7,861 nt of DNA from assembly GCA_023701085.1 (NCBI GenBank), contig JAMPXR010000110.1, forward strand, positions 1 through 7,861, in the 5' to 3' direction. Positions 1 to 6,118 of the stretch are shown here, in pieces. Below the pieces are notes generated by a model. It had not been told where the DNA came from. It saw only the letters and a program-made list of their open reading frames with translations, and did not search any database. A program made the translations under genes and the position numbers. Numbering within the stretch: the first letter of the stretch is position 1; every line of letters starts with the position of its first letter. This DNA comes from Ramlibacter sp. (lineage in GTDB: Bacteria > Pseudomonadota > Gammaproteobacteria > Burkholderiales > Burkholderiaceae_C).

Positions 1-18
1 CAAAAAGGTGAACGCGCG

Positions 19-1146
19 ATGCTGCTGACCCAAGACCAGGAAATGATCCGCGACGCGGTGCGCGCCTTCGCGCGCGAACAGCTCTGGCCCCACGCGCCGC
101 GCTGGGACAAGGAGCCCCACTTCCCGCGCGAGGCGCATCGCGGCCTGGCGGCGCTGGGGGCCTACGGCATCTGCGTGCCCGAGGAATATGGCGGGGCCGC
201 CCTCGACTATGTCAGCCTCGCGCTGGTGCTGGAGGAAATCGCGGCCGGCGACGGCGGCACCAGCACCGCGATCAGCGTCACCAATTGCCCGGTCAACGCC
301 ATCCTGATGCGCTACGGCAATGAGGTGCAGAAGAAACGCTGGTTGGCGCCGCTGGCGCGCGGCGAGATGCTGGGCGCGTTCTGCCTGACCGAGCCGCATG
401 TGGGCAGCGACGCGTCGGCGTTGCGCACCACCGCGGTCCGCGAGGGCGATGGCTACGTGCTCCACGGCGTCAAGCAATTCATCACCAGCGGCAAGAACGG
501 CCAGCTGGCCATCGTGATCGCCGTCACGGACAAGGGCGCGGGCAAGAAAGGCATGAGCGCCTTCCTGGTGCCGACCGACGCGCCGGGTTATGGGGTGGCG
601 CGGCTGGAGGACAAGATCGGCCAGCATTCGAGCGATACGGCGCAGATCAACCTGGACAACTGCCGCATCCCGGCCGACCACCTGATCGGCCAGGAGGGCG
701 AGGGCTACCGGATCGCGCTGTCGGCGCTGGAGGGCGGGCGCATCGGCATCGCGGCCCAGAGCGTGGGCATGGCACGCAGCGCGCTGGAAGTGGCCCTGGA
801 CTATGCGAAGGAACGCCAGAGCTTCGGCACCGCCATCATCAACCACCAGGCGGTGGGCTTCCGGCTGGCCGACTGCGCCACGCGGCTGGAAGCGGCGCGC
901 CAGCTGATCTGGCATGCGGCGGCGCTGCGCGACGCCGGCCGGCCGTGCCTGAAGGAGGCCGCGATGGCCAAGCTGTTCGCCAGCGAGATGGCCGAGCAGG
1001 TGTGCAGCGCCGCGATCCAGACCCTGGGCGGCTATGGCTACGTCAGCGACTTCCCGGTCGAGCGCATCTGGCGCGACGTGCGCGTGTGCCAGATCTACGA
1101 AGGCACGTCCGACGTGCAGAAGATCATCATCCAACGGGGCTTGTGA
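19..1146 (+). CDS. Acyl-CoA dehydrogenase, short/branched-chain type
   Basis: FAD-dependent cytosolic enzyme that introduces the alpha,beta double bond into an acyl-CoA and passes electrons to ETF. The 375-residue length is normal for the family. The first family signature is visible as FCLTEPHVGSD (121-131). The second is QTLGGYGYVSDFPVERIWRD (334-353), followed by IYEGTSDVQ, in which Glu361 is at the catalytic-base position used by SCAD/butyryl-type enzymes. This position separates it from isovaleryl- and long-chain-type enzymes, whose base lies elsewhere. The order of N-terminal helices, central beta domain and C-terminal helices is intact. An AAAGGTG ribosome site lies just upstream of the ATG. 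It is the first gene of a tight + strand run that continues with a rhodanese 16 nt downstream. The exact acyl substrate (straight or branched, short or medium) cannot be read from the sequence. Confidence 0.95.
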   Translation: MLLTQDQEMIRDAVRAFAREQLWPHAPRWDKEPHFPREAHRGLAALGAYGICVPEEYGGAALDYVSLALVLEEIAAGDGGTSTAISVTNCPVNAILMRYGNEVQKKRWLAPLARGEMLGAFCLTEPHVGSDASALRTTAVREGDGYVLHGVKQFITSGKNGQLAIVIAVTDKGAGKKGMSAFLVPTDAPGYGVARLEDKIGQHSSDTAQINLDNCRIPADHLIGQEGEGYRIALSALEGGRIGIAAQSVGMARSALEVALDYAKERQSFGTAIINHQAVGFRLADCATRLEAARQLIWHAAALRDAGRPCLKEAAMAKLFASEMAEQVCSAAIQTLGGYGYVSDFPVERIWRDVRVCQIYEGTSDVQKIIIQRGL

Positions 1147-1150
1147 ACGC

Positions 1151-1156
1151 GAGGAG
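1151..1156 (+). promoter_or_regulatory. Ribosome binding site fixing the rhodanese start
   Basis: GAGGAG lies 6 nt before the ATG at 1163. The same reading frame is open upstream to an ATG at 1034 inside the acyl-CoA dehydrogenase. This site, together with homology beginning only after 1163, makes the short start the right one. Confidence 0.75.
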
Positions 1157-1162
1157 AACACC

Positions 1163-1591
1163 ATGCCCATCACCAAAGGATTCCGCCAGCTCGTGGACGA
1201 GGCCACGGCGCAGATCACCACCTACAGCGTCGCGCAGGTGCGCGAGCGGCTGGAAGATCCGGCCGTGCAGATCGTGGACATCCGCGACGTGCGCGAACTC
1301 GAACGCGAAGGCACCGTGCCCGGCTGCATCAACGCCCCGCGCGGCATGCTCGAATTCTGGGTCGATCCGGCCTCCCCGTACTTCAAGCCGGTGTTCGCCG
1401 ACGAGGGACGGCAGTTCATCCTGTTCTGCGGCGCCGGCTGGCGCAGCGCGCTGGCCGCCAAGGCGCTGCAGGACATGGGCATGCGCAACGTCGCGCATAT
1501 CGACGGCGGGTTCGCCGAGTGGATCAAGCAGGGCGCGCCGGTGGAAAGCTACGAGACGCACCGCGCGCGCCGGCCCGCCAAGAAGGCCTGA
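1163..1591 (+). CDS. Single-domain rhodanese-like protein
   Basis: A 142-residue cytosolic sulfurtransferase-like protein. The rhodanese fold is recognisable from VQIVDIRDVREL (35-46), the EGTVPGCINAPRG segment (49-61) and the active-site loop FCGAGWRS (88-95). Cys89 would carry the persulfide and Arg94 closes the C-x4-R loop. The ending HIDGGFAEWIKQGAPV (112-127) is typical of the family. There is no signal peptide or second domain. It follows the acyl-CoA dehydrogenase by 16 nt and overlaps the next gene by one base (TGATG), which suggests translational coupling. The reaction is presumably transfer of sulfane sulfur to a thiol or cyanide acceptor. The physiological donor and acceptor are unknown. 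The association with the dehydrogenase may be no more than shared transcription. Confidence 0.92.
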   Translation: MPITKGFRQLVDEATAQITTYSVAQVRERLEDPAVQIVDIRDVRELEREGTVPGCINAPRGMLEFWVDPASPYFKPVFADEGRQFILFCGAGWRSALAAKALQDMGMRNVAHIDGGFAEWIKQGAPVESYETHRARRPAKKA

Positions 1592-1992
1592 TGCCCGCGG
1601 CTCACGCGCCCTGTCCGTGCGGGCGGTGCGATGCGCGCGGGCGCGCGCTGGCGTTCGCGCAATGCTGCGGCCCCTGCCTGGAAGCGGCCGGGGCGACGCC
1701 GGACGCGCTGACCCTGATGCGCTCGCGCTACACCGCCTACGTGCTGGGCGACGAGGCCTACCTGCTGTCGTCCTGGCACCCGCGCACCCGGCCGGCGCAG
1801 GCGAAGGCGCAGCCGGGCGTGAAATGGCTGGGCCTGGAAGTACGGGGGCATCGTGAAACGGACGCTGCCCATGCCGAAGTCGAATTCGTCGCGCGCTACC
1901 GCGTGCAAGGCAGGGCCGTTCGATTGCACGAACGCAGCCGCTTCGCGCTGGAGGACGGGCGCTGGTACTACGTGGAGGGGGAGATGCTTTGA
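1591..1992 (+). CDS. ychJ: YchJ / UPF0225 family protein, SEC-C-like N-terminus with NTF2-like domain
   Basis: A 133-residue protein of the YchJ (UPF0225) family. The N-terminus carries CPCG (Cys8, Cys10) and, 14 residues on, a CC pair (Cys25, Cys26). This is the SEC-C-type pattern expected to bind a metal, probably zinc. Two more cysteines (13 and 29) lie in the same stretch. Next come the family block LMRSRYTAYVLGDEAYLLSSW (starting at residue 42) and WHPRTRP. The NTF2-like core includes KWLGLEV (78-84), VEFVARYRV and the ending DGRWYYVEGE. I chose the ATG at 1591, which overlaps the rhodanese stop (TGATG). An in-frame ATG at 1519 lies inside the rhodanese gene and adds no family sequence. 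The biological role of YchJ proteins is not established. The HAD gene follows after 19 nt. Confidence 0.92.
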   Translation: MPAAHAPCPCGRCDARGRALAFAQCCGPCLEAAGATPDALTLMRSRYTAYVLGDEAYLLSSWHPRTRPAQAKAQPGVKWLGLEVRGHRETDAAHAEVEFVARYRVQGRAVRLHERSRFALEDGRWYYVEGEML

Positions 1993-2011
1993 AGTTGCGG
2001 GGGCACATCGG

Positions 2012-2674
2012 ATGAAATTCGAGGCCGTATTGTTTGATTGCGACGGCGTCCTCGTCGACAGCGAGGCCATCACCAACGGCGTGCTGCGCGAGATGCTCGA
2101 GGAGCTGGGCTGGAAGCTCACGGGCGCGCAGTGCATGCAGCTGTTCCTGGGCAAGGCGGTGAAGGACGAGCGGGCGCTGATCGAGGCCCATACCGGCCAG
2201 CCGCTCACCGAGGACTGGCTGGTGCGGTTTCGCGAGCGGCGCAACCACGGCTTGATGCTGGGGGTCGCGGCGGTGGCGGGCGCGCCCGAAGCGGTGGCGC
2301 TGGTTCACCAGCGGCTGGCCGGGCGCATCGCCTGCGCGTCCGGCGCGGATCGGTTCAAGGTGGAACTGCAGCTGCAAAAGTGCGGGCTGATGCCTTACTT
2401 CGAGGGCCGGATTTTCAGCGGGCACGAGCTCGCGCGGTCCAAACCGGCGCCGGACGTGTACCTGGCGGCGGCCGCGGCACTGGGGGTCGACCCGCGGCGC
2501 TGTGCGGTGGTGGAAGACACGGTGACCGGCGTCACCGCCGGCGTGGCGGCCGGCGCGACGGTGTTCGGATACAGCCCGCCGCAAGCCGGTCACGACATGC
2601 CGGCGCTGTTGTACAGCGCGGGCGCGTCGGCGACCTTTGCGGGGATGTCCCAGCTGGCTTCGTTGCTGGGTTGA
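2012..2674 (+). CDS. HAD-family phosphatase (YieH / phosphoglycolate-phosphatase-like)
   Basis: A 220-residue cytosolic HAD hydrolase of subfamily I with all four motifs present. Motif I is FDCDGVLVDSE (8-18), with Asp9 as nucleophile and Asp11 as acid/base. Motif II is ACASG, with Ser110. Motif III is RSKPAPDVY, with Lys144. Motif IV is VVEDT, with Glu168 and Asp169 for Mg2+. A small helical cap fills roughly residues 18-80. The wording IFSGHELARSKPAPD resembles E. coli YieH (6-phosphogluconate phosphatase) more than Gph, as I recall that protein. Substrate choice in this family is loose, so only a small phosphorylated metabolite can be inferred. The ATG at 2012 was chosen because motif I starts directly after it; longer in-frame starts lie inside ychJ. 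The ribosome site is a weak G-run. The gene converges with the next one, 7 nt away. Confidence 0.93.
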   Translation: MKFEAVLFDCDGVLVDSEAITNGVLREMLEELGWKLTGAQCMQLFLGKAVKDERALIEAHTGQPLTEDWLVRFRERRNHGLMLGVAAVAGAPEAVALVHQRLAGRIACASGADRFKVELQLQKCGLMPYFEGRIFSGHELARSKPAPDVYLAAAAALGVDPRRCAVVEDTVTGVTAGVAAGATVFGYSPPQAGHDMPALLYSAGASATFAGMSQLASLLG

Positions 2675-2681
2675 GAGACCG

Positions 2682-2981
2682 TCAGGCCGACAGCTCGGGC
2701 TTGAGGTCGGCCAGCGGGACGATGCCCTGATCGCCGTCCTCATACAGCAGAACGGCGACACTCCCGGTCTTGCGCCAGCAGGCGGCGAAGTTGTTGCCTT
2801 GCACCACCGCGGAGGCGGCCCGGAAATGCGGGTGAAGCTTGGGCTCCAGCCGGCCGAGCACACGCTCGCTGGTACAGGGCCCCTCGCCCAGGCGCACCGA
2901 GTCGCCGCCATGCCGTGCCACCATGTCGCCCGCGATCGCCGGGGCGGCTGCCAGCGCAGCGCAAACTAGAACGAGTCTCAT
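2682..2981 (-). CDS. Small exported protein of unknown function
   Basis: A 99-residue protein that I cannot assign to a named family. The N-terminus (MRLVLVCAALAAAPAIAG) is a clear Sec signal peptide with probable cleavage after Ala17, which leaves a periplasmic product of about 82 residues. The mature part has two cysteines (36 and 68, in GPC and AACW) that could form one disulfide. A central block runs GNNFAACWRKTG, followed by the acidic stretch LLYEDGDQGIVPL (79-90). Small exported proteins ending in a similar C-W...YEDGDQG-P pattern recur in proteobacteria, from memory and without a search. The start at 2981 is supported by AGGGAG just upstream; the frame is open to 3008 but without a signal-like N-terminus. 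It converges on the HAD gene and is divergent from the sensor gene. Confidence 0.8.
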   Translation of the reverse strand: MRLVLVCAALAAAPAIAGDMVARHGGDSVRLGEGPCTSERVLGRLEPKLHPHFRAASAVVQGNNFAACWRKTGSVAVLLYEDGDQGIVPLADLKPELSA

Positions 2982-3249
2982 CAGATCTCTCCCTGGTGCC
3001 GGGCGCAACAGCGGGCTGCGCCTCTGGATTCATCTTCGGTGGCGGGCGCGCCGCCAGTTGTAGGACTTCAGGCGCAGCAGGGGTCCGCTGATGCCTGCGG
3101 CGCGTGCAGGCGTTCGCGACGTGGGCGCCTGGGCACACGGCCCCCTCGAGTGCGACCCGTGCCGCAGGGGCGGACCAGGCCCTCGTTCATGACGAACGTC
3201 AGGGCCCACAGGGCGAATCCCGGATAAGATCAGCCGTGATGAGCTTTCC
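2982..3249. other. Divergent intergenic region, presumed promoters
   Basis: These 268 nt separate divergent genes and must hold promoters for both, but I find no convincing -35/-10 pair. Two elements stand out. The first is an imperfect inverted repeat, CGTTC-n5-GAACG (3184-3198). The second is TAAGAT (3225-3230), a possible -10 for the sensor gene without a good -35. GCCTGC/GCAGGC (about 3094-3112) can form a short stem. Short open frames in both directions here have neither ribosome sites nor recognisable protein. Confidence 0.4.
2988..2993 (-). promoter_or_regulatory. Ribosome binding site for the small exported protein
   Basis: Read on the minus strand, AGGGAG lies 6 nt before the ATG at 2981. 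It selects that start over the in-frame ATG at 3008 and places the hydrophobic signal peptide at the very N-terminus. Confidence 0.7.
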
Positions 3250-5001
3250 ATGCCGCCACCGCCACCGCCACCCGCGGACGGCTGGAAACCAGATCGCATG
3301 ATCCAGCAACTGGCGCCCCCCACATGGCGATCCAGGCTGACGGCGGTTTTGCGCGGATCGCGCTCCGAGCCGTTCCAACTGACGCGTTACTTCACCGTCA
3401 CGAGCCTGATCGCACTTGCCGCCCTCGCGGCCGCGCTGTATTTTCTGGAGCGCGCCGAGCGGCGCTTCTTCGAGGCCGTCCAGCAGCAGCAAAACTCGTT
3501 CTTCGCCCACGCGCAGGCGCAGCTCACGCGCGAGCAGAAGGAAGCGGCCCGCGGCAATCTGCTGACCGTGCACGAGGCCGGCCATGTCGCGCTGGCAAAG
3601 GTGTTCTCCAATGCCCTGTGGGACACCACCCTCGCCCCGCTGGTCGACCGGGCGCAATCGATCTCGGCCCAGCACTGCCGCCTCGCGGGCCAGGAGGGGG
3701 CCACGCCCGAAACGGGCGCAAAGTACGCGCCCGCATGCATCGCGCAGGTGGGCGGGCAGATCAGGGCGCTGCCCGGGTTCGCGCAAGCCGACGCGCGGGT
3801 GCGGGCCCTGATGAGCAAGACAAGCGTATTCAAGATCAAGGTCTATGACCTGCGCGGCCTGACGGTGTATTCCTCGGAGTCGAGCCAGATCGGTGAGATG
3901 AAGGCGGACAACGCCGGCTGGAAATCGGCGGTCACCGGCCGGTCCGCCAGCGAGCTGGTCCATCGAAACCGCTTCAGCACCTTCGAGGGGGAGGTCGAGA
4001 ACCGCGACCTCATCCAGAGCTACATTCCGGCGCTGGTTCGCGGCGGCGAGATCGGCGGTGTGTTCGAGATCTATTCCGACGTCACCCCGTTCCTGCAGCA
4101 GATCGAGACCGCGTCGGTGCGCCTGGCCGATATCACGGGCAGGAACCAGGCCAGCGTCGAGGAGGCCGCGATCCGGAACCAGCGCACCTTCGTCTCGGCC
4201 TCCAGGCGGCTGCTGCTGACGGCGGCGCTGTTGTTGCTGCTGTTTTGCGGAGCACTGCTGGTGTTCGCGCGCTACGGGCAACGCATCATCGACGACGAGG
4301 CGCGCGCCCGCGAGCAGTCGGCGCTGCGCGAGCAGCAATGGCACCGCGACAGGATGGAGACCATGGCCGCGATGGCCGCGAACATCTCGCACGAAGTCGG
4401 CAATCCGCTGGCCATCATCTCCGGCGTGGCCCAGGACATCGCCTTGTGGCGCGGCCCCGGCGATATCAACGCCGAGGCGCCGCGCATGATCCAGGAGCAG
4501 ACCTCGCGCATCGCCGGGATGACGCGCCGCATCACCGAATTCGCCACGGCGCACAAGCAGACACCCGAACCGCTGGACGTGAACGAGGTGGCCCGGTCGG
4601 TGCGGGACTTCCTGGCTTTCGACCGCCGTTTCGCCGGCACGCCGGTCGACTTGCGTCTGGGAGAACGCCTGCCCGCCTGCATCGGCGTGCGGGACCACCT
4701 CACCGAGATCCTGATGAGCCTGCTGGAGGCGGGCCTGGATGCCTGCGCCGACGGCTCCGAGTCGAAAAAACGCCTTCTCATGGAAACCGCCACCTCCGGC
4801 GACGAGGTGCTCTTGCGTGTCGATTGCGAATGTGCGGCCGGCAGGGCCTTCGGTCAGCCATCCGTCAGTTCGCGGCTGGACGCCGCGCGCAGCCGTGTGG
4901 AGGCCATGGGCGGTCGGCTCGAACTGATCGATGGACATCCGGAAATCCGCTTGCGCCGCTATGCGGGGGACGGCGCGGAAACCCAGGGTGCGAGCGCATG
5001 A
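3250..5001 (+). CDS. Membrane sensor histidine-kinase-like protein with degenerate ATPase domain
   Basis: A 583-residue inner-membrane sensor. A proline tract (2-8) opens the protein. The first membrane segment is about 47-66. A periplasmic region (about 67-318) contains a Cache/PDC-like part around VYDLRGLTVYSSES (198-211) and GEIGGVFEIYSDVTPF (266-281). The second membrane segment is about 320-342 (Leu-rich), followed by a charged linker helix. The dimerisation/phosphoacceptor domain is clear: NISHEVGNPLAIISG (378-392), with His381 as phosphoacceptor and the E-x-x-N of the H-box kept. The C-terminal domain is odd: both N-box Asn positions are Ser490 and Ala494, DxGxG is absent, and the G2 glycines are Ser540 and Arg542. 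It may not bind ATP normally. The start at 3250 lacks a strong ribosome site; Met17 (3298) is an alternative. No response regulator follows. Confidence 0.9.
   Translation: MPPPPPPPADGWKPDRMIQQLAPPTWRSRLTAVLRGSRSEPFQLTRYFTVTSLIALAALAAALYFLERAERRFFEAVQQQQNSFFAHAQAQLTREQKEAARGNLLTVHEAGHVALAKVFSNALWDTTLAPLVDRAQSISAQHCRLAGQEGATPETGAKYAPACIAQVGGQIRALPGFAQADARVRALMSKTSVFKIKVYDLRGLTVYSSESSQIGEMKADNAGWKSAVTGRSASELVHRNRFSTFEGEVENRDLIQSYIPALVRGGEIGGVFEIYSDVTPFLQQIETASVRLADITGRNQASVEEAAIRNQRTFVSASRRLLLTAALLLLLFCGALLVFARYGQRIIDDEARAREQSALREQQWHRDRMETMAAMAANISHEVGNPLAIISGVAQDIALWRGPGDINAEAPRMIQEQTSRIAGMTRRITEFATAHKQTPEPLDVNEVARSVRDFLAFDRRFAGTPVDLRLGERLPACIGVRDHLTEILMSLLEAGLDACADGSESKKRLLMETATSGDEVLLRVDCECAAGRAFGQPSVSSRLDAARSRVEAMGGRLELIDGHPEIRLRRYAGDGAETQGASA
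3253..3270 (+). repeat. Three tandem CCGCCA hexamers just after the sensor start codon
   Basis: Three perfect copies of CCGCCA encode Pro-Pro pairs directly after the start ATG at 3250, giving the run Pro2-Pro8. Gain or loss of a unit would add or remove two prolines without shifting the frame. If translation actually starts at 3298, the tract is leader sequence instead. Confidence 0.5.
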
Positions 5002-5029
5002 AGTCCCAGCCGGACCCCGTCTGACGGGT

Positions 5030-5076
5030 CGCGGCGGGGCCAGTCCACGCTGACGACGGTCCGGCGCCGCGCGTTT
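5030..5076 (+). terminator. Possible terminator after the sensor gene
   Basis: CGCGGCG (5030-5036) pairs with CGCCGCG (5065-5071). Inside it, GGGCC (5037-5041) pairs with GGTCC (5058-5062) using one G-U pair, a two-base bulge and a 16-nt loop. Only a short T run (5074-5076) follows on the + strand, so intrinsic termination would be weak. The position between two convergent stop codons fits a terminator. In such GC-rich DNA a stem like this can also arise by chance. Confidence 0.3.
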
Positions 5077-5449
5077 AGCGGCAGTGATAGATGCGGATTG
5101 TCGGGTCGTGCCCGTAGAGCAAGGCAAACGCGTCCATGCAGCCGCTGGTGCGGTCCAGGTCGTAGACGGCCGCGAAGCCGGGGGGATTGCCGCCGCCAGG
5201 GATGGTCAGGATCAGCAGCGGCTCTCCCAGGGCTTGCACCAGCTCCGACAAAGGGCGGTTTTGCCAGCGAGCGTTCATGGAGTGTTCGCGCTCCAGCTGC
5301 AACGCGGGTGACGCCGCCCTGGACGGATCGTGATGCGCGTCCGCCGGACCCAGGTGCTGGCAGCCGGTCGCGAGCAAGCCCAGCACCAACGGCATGCCAT
5401 AGCAGGCCGCAGGAAGATGGCGCTGCCCGCCTGTCGGATCGCGCCTCAC
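5075..5449 (-). CDS. Small predicted lipoprotein of unknown function
   Basis: Unrecognised small protein with a lipoprotein-type N-terminus. The stretch GMPLVLGLLATGC puts the lipidated Cys at residue 30 if translation starts at the GTG at 5449 (124 residues). The ATG at 5395 would leave only 11 residues before the Cys and no positive charge, so I prefer the GTG, which supplies an MRRD... n-region. Neither start has a good ribosome site. The mature part has a low-complexity linker. A compact domain follows, with RWQNRPLSELVQALGEP (61-77), a GGGNPPG loop and a cysteine pair (104, 123) near the YHCR end. The W-x(3)-P-L-x-E-L-x(4)-G-E-P pattern resembles the BamE/SmpA-like layout, but I would not assign it there. 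It converges with the sensor gene, 50 nt apart. Confidence 0.65.
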   Translation of the reverse strand: MRRDPTGGQRHLPAACYGMPLVLGLLATGCQHLGPADAHHDPSRAASPALQLEREHSMNARWQNRPLSELVQALGEPLLILTIPGGGNPPGFAAVYDLDRTSGCMDAFALLYGHDPTIRIYHCR

Positions 5450-5707
5450 GACCCGCACCGATTCGTCATGAGAAGCCGCCGATCGAACCTTTGCGCATGC
5501 GCCATTTGACCTCATGGACGCGTCGCGCCGCAACTTTTCTGCCACGGGAGATTTCCGCCGTCCCTTCCCAACAACAGGAAAAAGCGGCGCGCCATTCCCT
5601 CATGCGGGACTGGCTGGCGCTCCCTGCTGGCGATAGACCTCGTGGCCGGGCCGGCACGGCGCTTGCATCGGACACGCAGGTTTTTTCAACTGAAATGGAG
5701 ATCCTCG
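5450..5707. other. Divergent intergenic region upstream of the cytochrome genes
   Basis: These 258 nt separate the lipoprotein start from the monoheme cytochrome start. The region is visibly less GC-rich at third-codon positions than the genes and looks non-coding. It contains the palindrome GCGCATGCGC (5493-5502), a TTGACC (5506-5511) with no good -10 at the right distance, and a T6 run (5681-5686). I see no TTGAT-n4-ATCAA (FNR/Anr) box. It presumably carries the promoter of the cytochrome pair. Confidence 0.4.
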
Positions 5708-6013
5708 ATGAAGTGGGTTGCAGCGGGCCTGGTGGCCATGATGACGGTGGGAGTCGCAACGGGTGCGATGGCGGCGGATGGCAAGGCCGTGTACGACAAG
5801 ACCTGCGTGGCCTGCCATGGCGCGGGCGTCGCGAATGCGCCCAAGCTGGGCGACAAGGCGGCCTGGGCGCCCAGGCTGGGCCTGGGCAAGGCCGGCATGC
5901 TCGCCTCGGTCAAGACCGGCAAGGGCGCCATGCCGCCCAAGGCCGGCAACGCGGCGCTGACCGACGACGAGATCGGCTCCGCGATCGACTTCATGCTCGC
6001 CTCGGTGAAGTGA
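5708..6013 (+). CDS. Monoheme cytochrome c, c5 type
   Basis: A 101-residue exported class I cytochrome c that would shuttle single electrons in the periplasm. The signal peptide is MKWVAAGLVAMMTVGVATGA plus MA, with cleavage after Ala22. The heme-binding motif CVACH (33-37) follows directly after YDKT. The distal Met ligand is most likely Met76 in GAMPPKAG. The ending LTDDEIGSAIDFMLASV (84-100) is the usual C-terminal helix. Length, AMPPKAG and the WAPRLGLGKAGM region fit the cytochrome c5/c555 group. The start at 5708 is set by GGAG (5697-5700) and by the signal peptide; an in-frame ATG at 5642 lacks both. A pentaheme cytochrome gene follows in the same direction after 105 nt, so the small cytochrome may be its redox partner. 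Confidence 0.94.
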   Translation: MKWVAAGLVAMMTVGVATGAMAADGKAVYDKTCVACHGAGVANAPKLGDKAAWAPRLGLGKAGMLASVKTGKGAMPPKAGNAALTDDEIGSAIDFMLASVK

Positions 6014-6048
6014 TCCCTGCCCCCGCGGGCTGGAACTGATGCGCCTTC

Positions 6049-6078
6049 AGGCCCATGCCGCAACAGCGGCATGGGCCT
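6049..6078 (+). terminator. Strong 13-bp hairpin between the two cytochrome genes
   Basis: AGGCCCATGCCGC (6049-6061) and GCGGCATGGGCCT (6066-6078) are a perfect 13-bp inverted repeat around an AACA loop, 35 nt after the monoheme cytochrome stop. The downstream bases (TGCCTGCG) contain no T run, so a classical rho-independent terminator is doubtful. It could attenuate read-through or protect the 3' end of the first cytochrome message, giving unequal expression of the pair. Confidence 0.6.
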
Positions 6079-6107
6079 TGCCTGCGTCCGCCATCCAACA
6101 ACAAGAC

Positions 6108-6113
6108 AAGGGA
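6108..6113 (+). promoter_or_regulatory. Ribosome binding site fixing the pentaheme cytochrome start
   Basis: AAGGGA lies 5 nt before the ATG at 6119 and directly precedes the signal peptide. The in-frame ATG at 6071 falls inside the right arm of the hairpin and would put 16 unrelated residues in front of the signal peptide, so it is rejected. Confidence 0.7.
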
Positions 6114-6118
6114 TAGCA

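Noticed and set aside
945..1856. 303-codon + strand frame overlapping three genes
   Set aside because: Arg/Pro-rich shadow frame without motifs, out of frame with the acyl-CoA dehydrogenase, rhodanese and YchJ.
1127..2911. 594-codon open frame antisense to rhodanese, ychJ and HAD genes
   Set aside because: It spans three genes with unmistakable family motifs on the + strand and shows only Arg/Ala/His/Pro-rich sequence.
3184..3198. Operator-like inverted repeat CGTTC-n5-GAACG
   Set aside because: Five-base arms are short enough to be chance in 268 nt. No matching second site or adjacent promoter is visible, so it is noted only within the intergenic entry.
4245..5024. Frameshift as the cause of the odd ATPase domain of the sensor
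   Set aside because: The alternative frame here is Arg-rich and restores no N or G box. The original frame keeps correct motif spacing and a VEAMGGRLEL helix, so divergence in frame fits better.
3199..5127. 642-codon open frame antisense to the sensor gene
   Set aside because: It mirrors the sensor in GC-rich DNA, is rich in Arg, Gln and Ala, and has no ribosome site or recognisable domain. The + strand frame has clear membrane segments and an H-box.
5450..5707. FNR/Anr-type control site for the cytochromes
   Set aside because: I looked for TTGAT-n4-ATCAA and near matches upstream of 5708 and in 6014-6118 and found none.
6071..6118. Upstream ATG extending the pentaheme cytochrome
   Set aside because: It lies within a perfect hairpin arm, lacks a ribosome site and would bury the signal peptide behind 16 residues.
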